Below, piece by piece: positions 1 through 11,465 of a stretch of 64,000 bases of DNA. The notes under the pieces are model-generated. The model was not told where the DNA came from, made no database searches, and saw only the letters and a list, made by a program, of their open reading frames with translations. Numbering within the stretch: the stretch's first letter is position 1; each line of letters begins with the position of its first letter. The stretch is from Bemisia tabaci (taxonomy: Eukaryota; Arthropoda; Insecta; Hemiptera; Aleyrodidae). The position numbers and the translations under genes are program-made. Location of the stretch: the NCBI RefSeq assembly GCF_918797505.1, contig NC_092798.1, positions 51,792,985-51,856,984 on the forward strand, given 5' to 3'.

Positions 1-234
1 AAATATAGTACCATGAAAAAGGTGTTTACATATTGAATCTGTCATGGCCGCTACACCGCCTATCTGGATGACGAGGAAACCTCGGCACTTCGATAATTGG
101 TAACCAAATTGAACTTTACCGAGTAACTAATTCTTCAGCGGGCCGATTGTTAAACTTGATAAACTTTCTGGGCAGGAAAACTGACGCTCCTTCAGCTGTG
201 TGGGAATGCAACTTGCACAGTCTTAGAGTTTGAA

Positions 235-390
235 TAGTCGCATGCTGGCGCCTTTACCATCAGCACAAAACGCCTACAAACCTAAGGGGATACTTCACGC
301 ATTGCGCTATGCTTGAAGTATCCCCTTAGGTTTGTAGGCGCCAATGAGCGTTTCTAGCTGGCAGCACGCCGCGCTGCGCCGCGCCGCAAT
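235..390. repeat. Hairpin element, 27-bp stem, copy 1
   Basis: Stem 271-297 (cgcctacaaacctaagggga) pairs perfectly with 314-340 across the loop cgcattgcgctatgct. Flanked by ctggcg / gctggcagcacgccgc. A second copy is at 24600. Confidence 0.7.
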
Positions 391-594
391 TAAGAGCTCC
401 CTACAATTAAGAGGTCCGGGTGATGAAATCTTGGTAATTTGATATCAAATTCGAAATTAGCGATTCAAAAAACATCAGTACCGAAACTTTCGTGATCTCT
501 CAGTCATTATTTGACTTATTTCTTCCTATTCTTGAGTTTAGGACCATAGTGCGCCGCGGGCGGCGGCTCATGAAATTCTCCCCCTGTGCTCAAT

Positions 595-880
595 CGTTAT
601 TTTACATCAGTTACGGGAAATTTGAATCGCCCAGTCAAAGGAAAAACATCAGTCTGCTTCAATCAAATCGCGCACTACAACAATTCTGGCGGATTCCTTA
701 ATCTGGCGTTACTCCTTCTCTACCTTGAGTTGTTCAAAGTGATAACAACTTGTAACAGCTGAGCCAAAGCATCTAAGTTAAGGTTGCCATATTTTCATAT
801 TGCAGAGACTTTAGGGTAACTTTTAGTGTGCGATTTGACTCACGTAGACTTTTGCTTTTTCATGAGCCGGAAGTTTGACT
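595..880. repeat. Diverged relatives of the 35603 palindrome
   Basis: Two facing blocks: 595-690 (gggaaatttgaatcgcccag, ttcaatcaaatcgcgcacta) and 825-880 (gtgtgcgatttgactcacgt, ccggaagtttgac). They keep the order of the palindrome's arms and are old. Confidence 0.4.
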
Positions 881-1362
881 TTACGCGTGTCACGAAACAT
901 TAAGTACCTTCGTTAGGAGTTATTATCCAGTGATTTTCGTTGCTCGAATCTGGTTTTTTTTGTAAAATTTTGGCCAAGAAACATGTCGACGGTGTAAGGT
1001 TGCAATCACATAACTCGATTTGCGACGTCGCAGACTTCCTATAATACTTTATTCTTATAACGGAAAACTACTCAAAGGCAATTCTTTAAAACTGTCTTGA
1101 TTTTTCTTCTCTGTACGAAGAAAATTCTGCAAAAACTTCAAGGAATGGTGTCAATTTGTTCTCCTTTAAAAAAACAACATAGAGGCGGAGATTTTCAGAC
1201 ACCGCAAACAAGTTACGTGATTGCCGACTTACACCACCGATGTTTCATGCTTAAATTTGTACCTCTTCTACTGCTCCATTCGTAATATCGCCTTCAGGCA
1301 AGACGGGCTGACACAGCGGCAGTGATCTTCGAACCGAAGCTCTATAGCTTTAACAGTATAGT

Positions 1363-1613
1363 CTGCCGTACTAAGGAAAAACACCGTAGAAGCCTTCAGG
1401 CGTTGCCAAATTTCCTTTAATAAAACACGAATTTTCGGGAAAATTTGTAAACGTTTTTCCTCCAATTTTTCAGATCATTTTTCGCAATTTCACCTACATT
1501 TCCTGAAAATTCCAGGGAAAAATATCCATAGCTTTCTCCAAAAATAGACATTTTATCGAAGGAAATTTGGCAACTCTCGAATGTTGATACGGCGTTTTTC
1601 CTCAGCACGACAG
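1363..1613. mobile_element. CTGCCGTGCTAAGG MITE, copy 1 (TSD TAGT)
   Basis: A 251-bp element with inverted ends ctgccgtactaaggaaaaac and gtttttcctcagcacgacag, and an inner pair gccaaatttcc / ggaaatttggc. The flanks are TAGT on both sides. It is typical of the most abundant family here. It has no coding capacity, and its superfamily is not clear from the 4-bp duplication alone. Confidence 0.75.
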
Positions 1614-1998
1614 TAGTAACAGCGAGATTTATTGAGTATTTACGCCTTAGATTCGGCACTCCGGAGCGGAACAACTCGAAGAGTTGCAACGTTCACGCTA
1701 AATTGGTTTTAGGACACAGATCAGCTTAGTGGAAAGTTCAATATTAAAGAAGAAAGAGGTATGTCAGATTCGCGATGCCAAAGCCCCCGGGGGGGAGGGG
1801 GGGAGGTCGTAACAACGGGAGTAAAAGGGGGGGGGGGAGCAGGCGGGGGTCCTTTGAGATGAACGTCACCGAGGGCGAACGTGTCACTTTGCTCCAAGTG
1901 CATGATAATTCTTTCAATTTCCAGCAAAATAACTCGGATCGCGACTTGTGCCCTTTCATACTCGACTGACTCCTCCCTCGCCGAAGCCTCTCTCGGCG

Positions 1999-2231
1999 CA
2001 CAGTGGATCGAGTCAATTGGAGAGGTCGGACATGAAATTTTTGACTAAAACTGCAAATTTTGGTGTTTATTTCGTCACATTTTAAATTTCAAGGGGTGAT
2101 CCTAGGAGAAAATTTCACGAGAAAACCAATGGAACCACTTTTAGAACCTCAAAATTTTGTATAAACGGAGTTATAAGCGTTTGAAGTTTCCAAATTTTGT
2201 CCGACCTTTCCTACTGACTCGATCCACAGTG
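1999..2231 (+). mobile_element. Transib-like MITE, copy 1 (TSD CGGCG)
   Basis: The 233-bp element begins CACAGTGGATCGAGTCAAT and ends with the inverse form, ...GACTCGATCCACAGTG. It is flanked on both sides by CGGCG (1994-1998 and 2232-2236). The 5-bp CGNCG target and CACWGTG-type terminus are characteristic of Transib transposons, the superfamily from which RAG1 derives. There is no transposase ORF, so it is non-autonomous. It shares its full length with the copies at 10998, 28752, 49373 and 50163. Confidence 0.75.
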
Positions 2232-2865
2232 CGGCGACGACGGATTCCGCGAGGATCGCTGAGAATGAGGACAGACCGATGAAACGCGGGGCGGCAGGGG
2301 GAGGGGGGGGGTCGGCGAGAGTGTATTGGGAAAGTAATAAATAAAAGGAAACTCATATAACGAGAGCTCTGACGGCTTGAATTTTAATAAACGTTTTTTT
2401 CCCTTCTTTTACCACCGCCGCCGCCCCCCCCCCCCCCGCGACGTGCTTAACCCTTCTTTGGCTCCGTCTCGAGGAAGTCGAGCCGCTGACCTTGAGCTTA
2501 GTAATTTTAAGCCCGAGGGGAAGTTGCTCACGCATGTGAACCGAGGAAGCTTCGGTTGTAAAACTTCCTATTTTTGAAAAGGGAGGCTTCTTAGGGGCGG
2601 AAGTTTTACTCTGGCCCTTCCCCTCTCTTGCACGAGCTTAATATTTTTGCGAAGAATTCGGCTCGGAAAGCTTTTAAAACGCATCTTCCGCAGGCGTTTC
2701 TCTTCGCATCGACTATACCTACTTTTGACGTCTGTCTTAAGGAATATCGTAACTTGATGGATCGATTGGTTGGGCGGTTTTCAGCGAAGGGAGGATTTTT
2801 GGGAAATGAAAGGTCTACTCGTTAGTGGATGGGGGAAGTTTTCAGGAAATGGCAGTGTAAACTTA

Positions 2866-3006
2866 AGCCTGTGTCACACTATCAAAGCTAGCCATCAAAA
2901 TATCAAGGTCAGGTGTTGAGATTGGCTTATTCAATGACTTGGACCAATCACAGCACTAATTGACTTGGACATTTTGAAGGAGTATTTTGCTAGCGTGACA
3001 CAGGCT
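2866..3006. mobile_element. Short MITE, TTA duplication (PIF/Harbinger-like)
   Basis: A 141-bp element with ends AGCCTGTGTCACAC...GTGACACAGGCT and inner gctagc on both sides. TTA flanks each end. A 3-bp TWA duplication suggests PIF/Harbinger, on weak grounds. Confidence 0.55.
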
Positions 3007-3021
3007 TTAGAATGCCTACAT

Positions 3022-3181
3022 GGCAGTGGCGTGCTTTGCGATGTATCGATATTTCCTCATTTGAGGCTGTGGTAAATAATAATCGATTATTAAGGTGTTC
3101 GCAGCGAACACCCTTTTTATCGATACTTTTCCATGGGTTTAAATGACCGATCAATCGATATATCGCAAAGTACGCTACATG
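3022..3181. mobile_element. hAT-like MITE (CAGTGGCG), copy 1
   Basis: Left end cagtggcgtgctttgcgatg, right end gatatatcgcaaagtacgct. The centre carries GGTGTTCGCAGCGAACACC, a perfect 19-bp palindrome repeated in every copy. Flanking duplication not clear here. Confidence 0.6.
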
Positions 3182-3361
3182 AGGAGAGTACGGTCATGTC
3201 GGTCATTTTGGAGGCTAGGCAATGGAGCTTTCAGGGTCCAAAAGGGCAGCCAACCTATGAACTCATATTTTCTTCCATGATTCATCATTACAATTATGAC
3301 GACTTGTTGTTCGTACCCACGTAATCACGCTGACACCTCGTTACAAAACCGCATTTTTTAC

Positions 3362-3460
3362 AAATGGACGTACATGAGCCCAGAAACCCATAAAGATACA
3401 TGCATGACAGGGCTCACGTTATGATGCACAAAGTTCCGTTTGGCAGAAATACGTCCAAAT
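3362..3460. mobile_element. GGACGTATTT palindromic MITE, copy 1
   Basis: Right half intact (cacaaagttccgtttggcag, aaatacgtccaaat); left half shortened to aatggacgtacatgagccc. Core ATGAGCCC...GGGCTCACGT. Confidence 0.6.
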
Positions 3461-4113
3461 AACAGCCATGATACTTTTTTCATTTTTTTTATAACGTTGT
3501 TCATCAGTTTCAATAATGAGCCTGCAGATCATGGAGTTGGGCATTATAAAAGTACCCACTAACATTCTTTCTTGTTCGCGTAGATGGCTCTACAGCTCAC
3601 AAGTCATGGTGACTGCTTCCACCACTGCGAGGGCAATGGTGGGGAAACTCCGGTACTTGAACGTATTAAATGCATTGCCTCCGACACTTATGGAAGGGGG
3701 TAAGATCAGGTCCTGAGCATTAAGTTCATTTTCATGGGCGTGATTAAATTTAGCCTCAGTTTGCAAAGCTTAAACTGTTGACGATAGACGCCATGTTCAA
3801 GCCGATGCCCCACGCGTTCGGGCTGTCGTGAGACTCTTCAATTCCTCGTCGCCACGCGCATCCTTGCCGAAATAGCCGTCAAAATCAGCACAATTCCGCA
3901 TAAAACTAAGCGTGGAATATGTACACGAAATCTGGCAACTGTGGGTCGTGTGCCTGCAGTTGTCTGCCTGTCTGTCTCGTTCTTGCTGATATTTTGCTCG
4001 TGCTTGGATTTTCGCTGTTGTCGGTTTTGTCATTTAAATATCATAAATGGAGTTAGGAAATTGGAAAATATCTAAAATGGACTTATTAATAAAGAAAAAT
4101 CCATCGACGGCCT

Positions 4114-4347
4114 GATTGTAAAGCCACGTATCTCCATTACGGAGTTTCAAAATTTCAATTTCTGTTTTATTCTTTCGAAGAGAAACAATACAACTTTATA
4201 GCTTGAAATTTTTAAACAATATTCTATTTACAGAGGAGAGAAATCAAGGAAGTTATCAGAACATTACTTGGAGTAATTTTTTATGGACAAAAAAAAGTAT
4301 GACAAGAAATCTACAACGTCGGATACGGAGATACGTGGTTTCGCAAT
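4114..4347. mobile_element. CCACGTATCTCC TIR element
   Basis: A 234-bp element with ends attgtaaagccacgtatctc and gagatacgtggtttcgcaat. Interior AT-rich. Confidence 0.5.
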
Positions 4348-4809
4348 TTGGCAATCGATATCTATTTAGTGGATGAATTTGCCTTAAATTTATTTTATTT
4401 GAACGTTCTCACCCATCAGCCTTTCATTGAAACTCATCAGTATTCATTTTGTGCTCTAATCCTTGTTGGTATTTCTGCGTTCTTCTCTCTTAAAGCATAT
4501 ACACATATAAATGCTTAGTTTGGGGTGGTCTTAAATTGCCGAGACGGTGGCCTTTAGCGGATGAAACATTTTTCTTGTGCGTTTTTGCAGAAAGGTCCGT
4601 ATTGTTTAATGGTGCATCAAACGAACGATCCGAGAAGCAAGCGAAACTCAGTGCATTCTTGAATTAAGAAGAAAATATGCTTATATCAAGCAGAAAGTCG
4701 CTTAAATCATTTAAAAATTTGCTTGCTACAAGCATTTGTATGCTTGACGCAAAATGAAATAACCTTCTTGACCCCAGATTTGAGTAATTTGTTTGTTTGT
4801 TTTTTTTCA

Positions 4810-5102
4810 GTACGCTAGAAAAAAAAAGTCTATTGGATCCAAAGTTCAGACTCTCAAATAATTTGACAAGAAAATATACTCTTGATCCAATCGGAATTTT
4901 GCTTGAATCGAAAGGAAATCCACACAAATTGGACGTATTTCTATCAAACGGCACTATGTGCATTGAGACATGAGCCCTGAGACCCATATGAATATGTGCA
5001 TAACAGGGCTCACGTCATTTTGCACATAGCTCCGTTTGATAAAAATAAGTCCAATCAAGACACCTGGATTTCGATTCAAGCGAAAATCCGATTGAATCAA
5101 TA

Positions 5103-5134
<32 letters not shown>

Positions 5135-5182
5135 GTCGAAATGTTTGAGAGTCTAAACTCTACATCCAAGACACTTTTTTCG
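4810..5182. mobile_element. GAGTCTAGACTC palindromic MITE, copy 1
   Basis: Arms attggatccaaagttcagac...ttgatccaatcgg and the inverse ccgattgaatcaa...gagtctaaactctacatccaa. The loop holds the copy at 4927-5055; the right arm has a 29-bp T run (5106-5134). Confidence 0.55.
4927..5055. mobile_element. GGACGTATTT palindromic MITE, copy 2, nested
   Basis: A full 129-bp copy (aattggacgtatttctatca ... gataaaaataagtccaat). It sits in the loop of the palindrome at 4810-5182. Confidence 0.7.
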
Positions 5183-5663
5183 AGTGTCCTTGTCTTATGT
5201 TAAGAAAGTATGCACTCCTTCGATATTTAACATGGATACTGAGTGTTCCTAAAACTGCACGAGGGCCTTCTTTTCAAACTTAAATGTAGCTGAATGCAGA
5301 TTCTATTGCTTCGTTCTATTTAGCTTAGAATGAATTTTATATCTGGTTTTAGGCGTGATTTGTCAGCTGCGGGTGTGGAATCTGTTCTCTTTGAAACGCC
5401 ATTCAAACCGCGAATGAGTGTTTGTTCAAACGGGTGTCACTTACTTATGATTCCAGTACCACTGAGGAACCGACATACATCTCGACTCAATTTGCGACGT
5501 CATGCGGTGCAGCACCGACGAAATCTAGTCCCTCGACAAACCCCGTCAACCACAATCAGCCTGCGGTTTGGAAACGCATCGATAGATCGATGACGAGACT
5601 TTGCGCTGAAGGAAAATTTTGGTTGGAGGAATACAACTTCACTTCATACGACTCAGAAAACTA

Positions 5664-6235
5664 GAGTAACTTGATAGAGAGCGTTTGGAAATCTCGCCCC
5701 TCTACTTTCCTTTGAGGTCTGAGGACCCAAAATTGAAGAAAATGCTCTTTATATAATCGGATTTTTGCTTAGATCGAGAACCAAACCTCTTAATTAAAGC
5801 GGATATTTTTTTGATTCAAGCTAAAATCCGATTGAATCAAGAGTACTTTTTCTTGTCATTGTTTTCAAGAGTCTGGACTCCAGATCGAGGCGACTTTTTT
5901 CTCCTGTGTTGTTTTGGATTTTGAAGATGAGTTATTGCCAATTTTTGACGGCTATCAACAGCTGCACTTGCTTCCGACTTACTATATCCATCCATGATGA
6001 TCTTTCTCAAAAATAACAGATGATTAACCCTAAATCTATGTAAACACGTCGGAATTATGCATTTGAATAAAGTTGTTGGTGCGATATGCAAATAGAACTA
6101 CATTTTAAGTCATTTTGTATTTACAGATACTTACAGCGTCCGCCAATTTTGGGTCCTGAGAACTCCGTGAAGCTCATGATGGAGGAGCCAATTAAAAACG
6201 ATAGCCACATAGCGATACTCTCTCTATCAAATTAC
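5664..6235. mobile_element. Outer palindrome with nested GAGTCTGGACTC MITE
   Basis: Outer arms: ctagagtaacttgatagaga / tctctctatcaaattactata and gaggacccaaaattg / caattttgggtcct. Inside, 5740-5910 is a GAGTCTGGACTC copy with aaaatccgattgaatcaaga. Confidence 0.45.
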
Positions 6236-8368
6236 TATACCGTAAACAAATATAGGCTCGGATAACCAAAATTGCTCGTAGGATGAGACTCTTTCGTGAG
6301 TCTCAGAGTATCGACCGACAAATAAAGAAACGAAAAAAGCCAAACTTAATTTCTAAGATTGGAAAGTTCAGATACTTAAACCGCATAGTTAGATGGATCA
6401 TATGAATCAATGATCGGTTGTCTTAAAAAAGATAACCTCTGTATGAATTTATAACCGGGCGAATTTCTTGGAGCTAAGGCGATATTTCTACGATCTAAAA
6501 AATTTAAATTCAAGCGACCGTTGACAATTTTAACGCCTTCAATTTTTCCGCAGTCAACACGCACATTCGTGAAACACGAATAGTTGTATCCAGAACCTTG
6601 GTGAAGATATTGGCAAGGGAATTTTTCTACAGGCACATAAAAATGAGAATTTTTCCTTGCGATCAGCCAAATTTGGTGACATTTTCAGGAGGATTTTGAA
6701 ACGTTCGAATGAACGTATCCTTCATGCATCCCTTCGATTCAAAAGGGACCAAATTTTATCGGATATTGCTCTAGTAGACAGAGAAGACAGACTTTACCCT
6801 AAGAAACGACACTCGATGAGGGTGTCTTACAGACGCAGTTTCAGTGGGAGGAGCCCCCACGAGGCAATGTAAATTTTTTCACCCTGTACCCCTCAACCAG
6901 TGTCAGGAGAGATAATATATCACCATTCGAACACTTTCCAGCCCGACCCTGATGGGGAAAAAGATAGTTCAATAGTCCTTAAAGTCCATTCCATCCTGTT
7001 GCAACCATGCGTTGCCATTTGAGAAATTGCGATAATTTTTTACAATGGGTACACAGAACGAGAGATCGTTTGGAAAATGTAACATTTTTTGTAAAGAGAC
7101 TTAGCTTTTTTGCAGGGTCTCCTCTGACACCTCCACAAAATGTGGCTTATTTGTACAACAATGGATGATAAATGATAATTTGAAGATTTTTCTATCGGGT
7201 TAAAAGACAGAAGGAAAACTATGCGATACTGCATGTAGCAATTTGCCTTAAAGTAAATCATATAGTTTCCCGAAATAAGGAAGGTAACTCCACTGCAAGG
7301 TCACAAAATTGACGCAAGCAATTTACTGTTTTACTGATATAAGCAGATGGTGAAATTTCGAATCAAAATTTCGCTGATATTTGCGTGTAAATAAAGAAAA
7401 GTCAGTTGAAAAGGCAAAAAATGTTTCCTACACAAATAAAATTTGCGAGTAAAGATTCATCACGGTTGGAATAGAGCTACGCTTTTTTCTGTTTGGGAGT
7501 GAACAAAATTGTTAAAAATAGAATAAGTTAATCGTTACTACCGTTATACCTTTACCACTACCGTTACCGCAAGTCGTTACCTTTAATTATGTTGAATTTG
7601 AAAGTTATGAGTGACGATTAAGGTTTCTGGTGCACAACAAATAATATCGTCGAAAAATTATAGTTTTAAACCTCACGTAACTAATTTTTCATTGGATTTT
7701 TGATCATTTGTCTCTTTTCTCCTGACTGTGGCCATCCTATAAAGGATAGCATCACAAAAATTAATTGTGCAGCTCTTGAAACTTGAGCAAAAAACCTAGA
7801 AGGGCCGGAAGTCTCGTATTCATGACGGTGCTTGGCAAGGAGGGATTCATTCCAACATCCTTTTTTTTGCCAATGTCACTAGAAAATAAACTGCGCTGCT
7901 CTTGTTTTTGAAATCGCAAGAGAAACATGACTTTTTTCGAGGTTGGTCGCAGCTTTTTCTTCCTTTTTGCTTCCGATTTTCCGCTGCTTAGTCGACTCGA
8001 ACGACTTCCAATAATTTACTGGGATATTCCTAACGCGGGTCTTTTCACGACTTGCCTTTTTTATGTTCAGCTTCAGAATTCGACTCACGTTCGGGTTCTT
8101 TTTTGTTTGCTCTATATAAAACTCTGTCCACTCCCCGGAGAAGTAACTATATTCGAAACGCATTGCACTAATGTCTTGCGTTTATTGCCTCAGGGCAAAA
8201 TCGAACAATACCCCTCTCAAAACAAAATTATCGCTGCTGACTCGCTCAGCTTATATGATGGACTCTATTTTATGATTATTTTATCTTATTTCACTTTTTT
8301 TCTATCAAGATACTTGAATAACTTGTATTCATATATTGATAGTTGAATAATTGGGTGCGCATATTACA
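6236..8368. other. Unique AT-rich spacer, nothing recognised
   Basis: No inverted repeat or splice-flanked open segment seen. The open frame at 7927-8346 has no domain and is judged chance. On the minus strand it would be downstream of the candidate last exon. Confidence 0.4.
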
Positions 8369-8502
8369 TCAAACAATTTTGTGAAACAGACTCGTCCTCA
8401 CTGACTTTAAATGATTAATAACAAAGAAAATAAGAAACATAAAAATAATCGGACGCATGATCTGGTTTGTGTTGTTTTCCCTTTCTTTATAAGTTATGGG
8501 TG
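8369..8502 (-). CDS. Possible C-terminal exon with membrane segment
   Basis: On the minus strand an open frame ends at a TGA at 8369-8371. It encodes a polar stretch (KERENNTNQ), then a strongly hydrophobic run (RPIIFMFLIFFVINHL), then a short basic tail. That is what an Ig-type surface protein, membrane-spanning or GPI-anchored, would end with. A good acceptor (TTTGCACTTTTTCAG) ends at 8516, but using it gives the wrong phase after the exon at 10253. A weaker acceptor, CTCAAG|CA at 8502, gives the required phase and reads straight into the hydrophobic frame. So either the weak site is used, an exon between 8.5 and 10.2 kb is missing, or this is chance. No perfect AATAAA was seen just downstream. 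Confidence 0.3.
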
Positions 8503-9267
8503 CTTGAGAGTTTTTCTGAAAAAGTGCAAACCAGAGCAAACAACCCACAATGGTTGGGTCCAAAAGTAGTCTGGGGGTGGACCCCTTCTCTTAGAAGACG
8601 TTGGTATGCTCTTGAATGGTCACGTATTAAACTTCATGTGATTGTCGAAAGATCATATTATTAGAAACGCGCTACTACTCTCCAGTGACTCGCGCAACGC
8701 AGCTTCGTGATTCTCCTTCAATTAGTCGGTTATGCAAAATAACTGTCGTTACGCTCGAATAGTGGTATCAAGATTTTACATGCTCTGTTACGGGCGCGTT
8801 GAAGGCGCAAAGCAGTTTGATTTCTCAATGATTCCACGTGAATTGTATTGCCTTAACGATACCGCAACCGCTGTTTTGGAGCCAATGGAACAACATTGAC
8901 GTTTAAGGATAATATTTCCCTCGAAAATTCTCATTTTCAGTTTGAAAAATGTCTCGGATAGTTCTATGATTTGTCTATTGATAAATATTAAAACAATTTT
9001 GAGACATATAAATTGAACTTTTGCAGATATTTTGCTATTCAAAACTTGTTGAAAATACGTTGATGTTGATCTCAGAAACCATAACATGCGTACACCGATT
9101 ATTTACACCGTATGCGTAAAATAAAACAATATTTCGACAGGGAAACTCCAAAACGAGTGCCATCTTTTATTTCTTGTAGGAAATTATACTCAACTGAAAA
9201 TTTTACATACTGCCATGATTTTCCCTCTCTGAGCGAGGAAAAACCTGTGAAATCTTCAAAGAATTAT

Positions 9268-9647
9268 GTTGATTTTGATGTATTTCTGATAGACGGAACC
9301 AGAGACAGATGGGAAAGGAGGGGCTCCTTAGTTGACGGCCGTAAGAATGAAAGGGAATTATAAAGCGCCAGTGACGTCAGCGGCGACGACCGGATCGAGA
9401 GATAACCCCTTCAAAGTGGTCTTCGACTCATAATCCCTGTCCACAACGCTCTTTTCCGACGCCCCCAGCTCATGAATGCCGCATGCAGTTTACGCTTAGT
9501 TCCGTTCGGTAGAATGTAGAATCCCGCTTTCCCATTTTTCTGAAGGGAATCACGCCCACTTTTTCAGTTTTTCTTGTCCAGTTTCTAAAGCGCACCTCAT
9601 CTCTCCCGCTCGTGTATCGTTCCGTTCAGCAGAAATACGTCCATTTG
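9268..9647. mobile_element. Long GGACGTATTT element, copy 1
   Basis: A longer relative (~380 bp) with the same end (gcagaaatacgtccattt) and an interior carrying cggccgtaagaatgaaaggg and aaagcgccagtgacgtcagc. Left end eroded. Confidence 0.5.
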
Positions 9648-10157
9648 TTCTCTTAAAAAAATTGATTGCTGATTTAACAATTAAATTGTTGGCAAATATG
9701 TCCGACATGTTTCAAATGTACACTTTGCAATACTGCCGCGCGAAGGAAGAACGCCGTATTAGCCTTCAGAGGTTGTCGAATACCCTTCAACAAAGCACGA
9801 ATTTTCAGGAACATTTGTAAATAGTTTCCTTCCCATTTTTCAGGAAATTGTGTTCGTGATTTTTTCTAGATTAGAATCTAGAATTTCTTACCTAGATTTT
9901 CTGAAAATTTGAAGGAAAAACATTCACAAATTTCTACAAAGATGAATATTTTCTGAGAAAAAATGTGGCAACATTAGAATGTTCATATGGCGTTTTATCC
10001 TTAGCACGGCAGAATAGTGGAAAGCTAATTCTACCCCAGGAGTGATTAAATTAGCATGTTTTTATTGTAAAATCTACGTTGAAACAAGTCGGAAAATTTT
10101 TTTTATCAACGAAATTTTTAAATCAGCAATATCATCTTTCTCCGTGCAAAGCGAAGA
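9648..10157. mobile_element. GATTTAACAATT MITE, interrupted copy
   Basis: Left half 9648-9732 (ttgattgctgatttaacaat), right half 10013-10157 (ttgtaaaatctacgttgaaa, aaatcagcaat). Split at AATA by the MITE 9733-10012. Confidence 0.6.
9733..10012. mobile_element. CTGCCGTGCTAAGG MITE, copy 2 (TSD AATA)
   Basis: A 280-bp copy flanked by AATA on both sides. It interrupts another MITE (9648-10157); the uninterrupted paralogue at 27510-27731 reads TTACAATAGTGG across this point. That proves a 4-bp duplication and fixes the ends. The centre holds a local palindrome, TTCTAGATTAGAATCTAGAA. Confidence 0.8.
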
Positions 10158-10252
10158 TTTTGAACCACCAGAATGGAGATGCGTGGTTTGGGAGCTTCGC
10201 CGTCCCCATACTGTTTATATGATGCACATGAATAAAAGAGAATGTAACTAAC

Positions 10253-10425
10253 CTGGATTATAGGAGACAGTCTGCCGCCTGGTGACGTTGGTGGCGGGGA
10301 TTTTAAGTTCACATACTATCACAGTCGAAGTGGTCAGTTCTGCCTCCGGTAGAACCGTCGAGGCCATGATGTCGTACACGGCGCCTCGCGCCAGTGTCTC
10401 TACCGAGGCACCTTTTACGGGAGCT
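10253..10425 (-). CDS. Internal exon, second half of an Ig-like domain
   Basis: On the minus strand the acceptor is a T-rich tract ending GATTACAG at 10425 and the donor is TCCAG|GTTAGT at 10253. The 173 nt read 1 nt, 57 codons, 1 nt (phase 2 in, phase 1 out), exactly complementary to the exon at 16209-16338. The segment STVIVCELKIPATNVTRR carries the F-strand cysteine and a second N-glycosylation site (NVT). The two cysteines are 59 residues apart, normal for an Ig fold; the usual Tyr two residues before the second Cys is absent. Third codon positions are GC-rich compared with the AT-rich surroundings, which supports coding. The pair with phase-1 outer borders matches the usual modular Ig exon arrangement. 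The protein family beyond Ig is not recognised. Confidence 0.78.
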
Positions 10426-10429
10426 CTGT

Positions 10430-10800
10430 AATCATAAAAAAAAAAAAACTCATGAAAAATAGATAAAAGATATAGATAGATAAAACTTTATTATGCTCCT
10501 TTTTACAGTATAACAAGATTATTTAAATAAGTGCGAACAAAAGAAAAGTAACATAATAAAACCACCCACTAAGGTTGGACCTTGTGTCGGGTGGGGTCTT
10601 ATTAATTGAAAAATAAATGTTCACTAATCATTAGAAAATTAAAGAAAGGCGGAACAAGAAGAGAAAAAAAAAAGAAGTAGTAGTAGTAAAATAATTTTAT
10701 TTTAAAGCGGTGCTTTAGCATCTAAGGCCAAAAAAAAGAAATAAGAAAGAAAGAAAGAAAGAAAGGAAGGAAGAAAGAAAGAAGAGAAAAAAAACCACTT
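10430..10800 (-). repeat. Minus-strand retroposon tails and AAAG microsatellite
   Basis: Directly upstream of the Ig exon on the minus strand. agataaaactttattatgct and ataattttattttaaagcgg look like reverse-strand LINE/SINE tails; aagaaagaaagaaagaaagg is a microsatellite. They lie only ~15 bp or more from the exon's acceptor. Confidence 0.45.
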
Positions 10801-10956
10801 TATCCCCTTCCCAACCCCCGATTACCCTTTCTCCTTCCTCTTTTTGTAGATTATTCTGGGTTAAATCTTTTTACGTCTGACAGAGACCAACTTCTGCTCT
10901 TTATAGAGTCTCTTAAAGTGGGTTTTGCGGTGTTTTTTCATTTTCAGTTGCAGATA

Positions 10957-11465
10957 CCGTCACCTTCTGGCCAATGTATAATAAGCGCCATGCGACGCAC
11001 AGTGGAGCGAGTTAATAGAGAAGTCGAATTTTTGACAAAAATTGTAAAATTTAACGTTTATCTCGTCACAGGTTTGATTTTAAGGGGTGCTTTTCACAGA
11101 CAATTTTACGAGAAAACCAATTAAACTACTTTTAAAACATCAAAATTTCATTTTAATGAAGATATACGCTTTTAAAGTTTTTAAATCATGTCCGACCTCT
11201 CCCACTGACTCGATCCCCTGTGCGACGTTTCAAAATTTCCACCGTCATTTTATTTTTTTTATAGAAGAATTGTTGGTTGAATGGTTGAATGGGTGAATGG
11301 TTGGTTGGCTGTTGGTTGAGGTGAATTTTATAGGCAGCACGAAGAAAATTCAGTGGAATTTTCGAACAGCTTCGTTGAACAATACCTCTGTAGAGAAATG
11401 AAAGCGGCGCGGAAATTTTGAAACGTCGCATTATGCTTGTGTTACTTTGGCCGGCAGGCGACGAT
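10957..11465. mobile_element. Palindromic MITE interrupted by a Transib-like copy
   Basis: The inverted ends are ttctggccaatgtataataagcgccatgcg at the left (two halves around 10998-11222) and the complementary gcattatgcttgtgttactttggccgg at the right. Internal arms include CGTTTCAAAATTTCCACC and its inverse GCGGAAATTTTGAAACG. The related copy at 42537-42799 is uninterrupted. The centre contains a degenerate GGTTGAATGGTTGAATGG array. Confidence 0.6.
10998..11222 (+). mobile_element. Transib-like MITE, copy 2 (TSD CGACG)
   Basis: A 225-bp copy with terminus CACAGTGGAGCGAGT and flanking CGACG duplications (10993-10997 and 11223-11227). It interrupts another palindromic element (10957-11465). 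Removing it and one CGACG restores GCCATGCGACGTTTC, matching the uninterrupted paralogue at 42537-42799 (GCCATGCGACGTG). This independent empty site confirms both the ends and the 5-bp duplication. Confidence 0.8.

Noticed and set aside
3584..3699. Plus-strand segment with acceptor-like GCGTAG, ATG, open frame and donor AGGGG|GTAAGA
   Set aside because: Attractive splice borders, but only 116 nt, no recognisable domain and no partner exon on the plus strand.
7927..8346. 139-codon plus-strand frame
   Set aside because: Phe/Leu-rich because of T-rich sequence; no family features and it overlaps the 3' side of the minus-strand gene.
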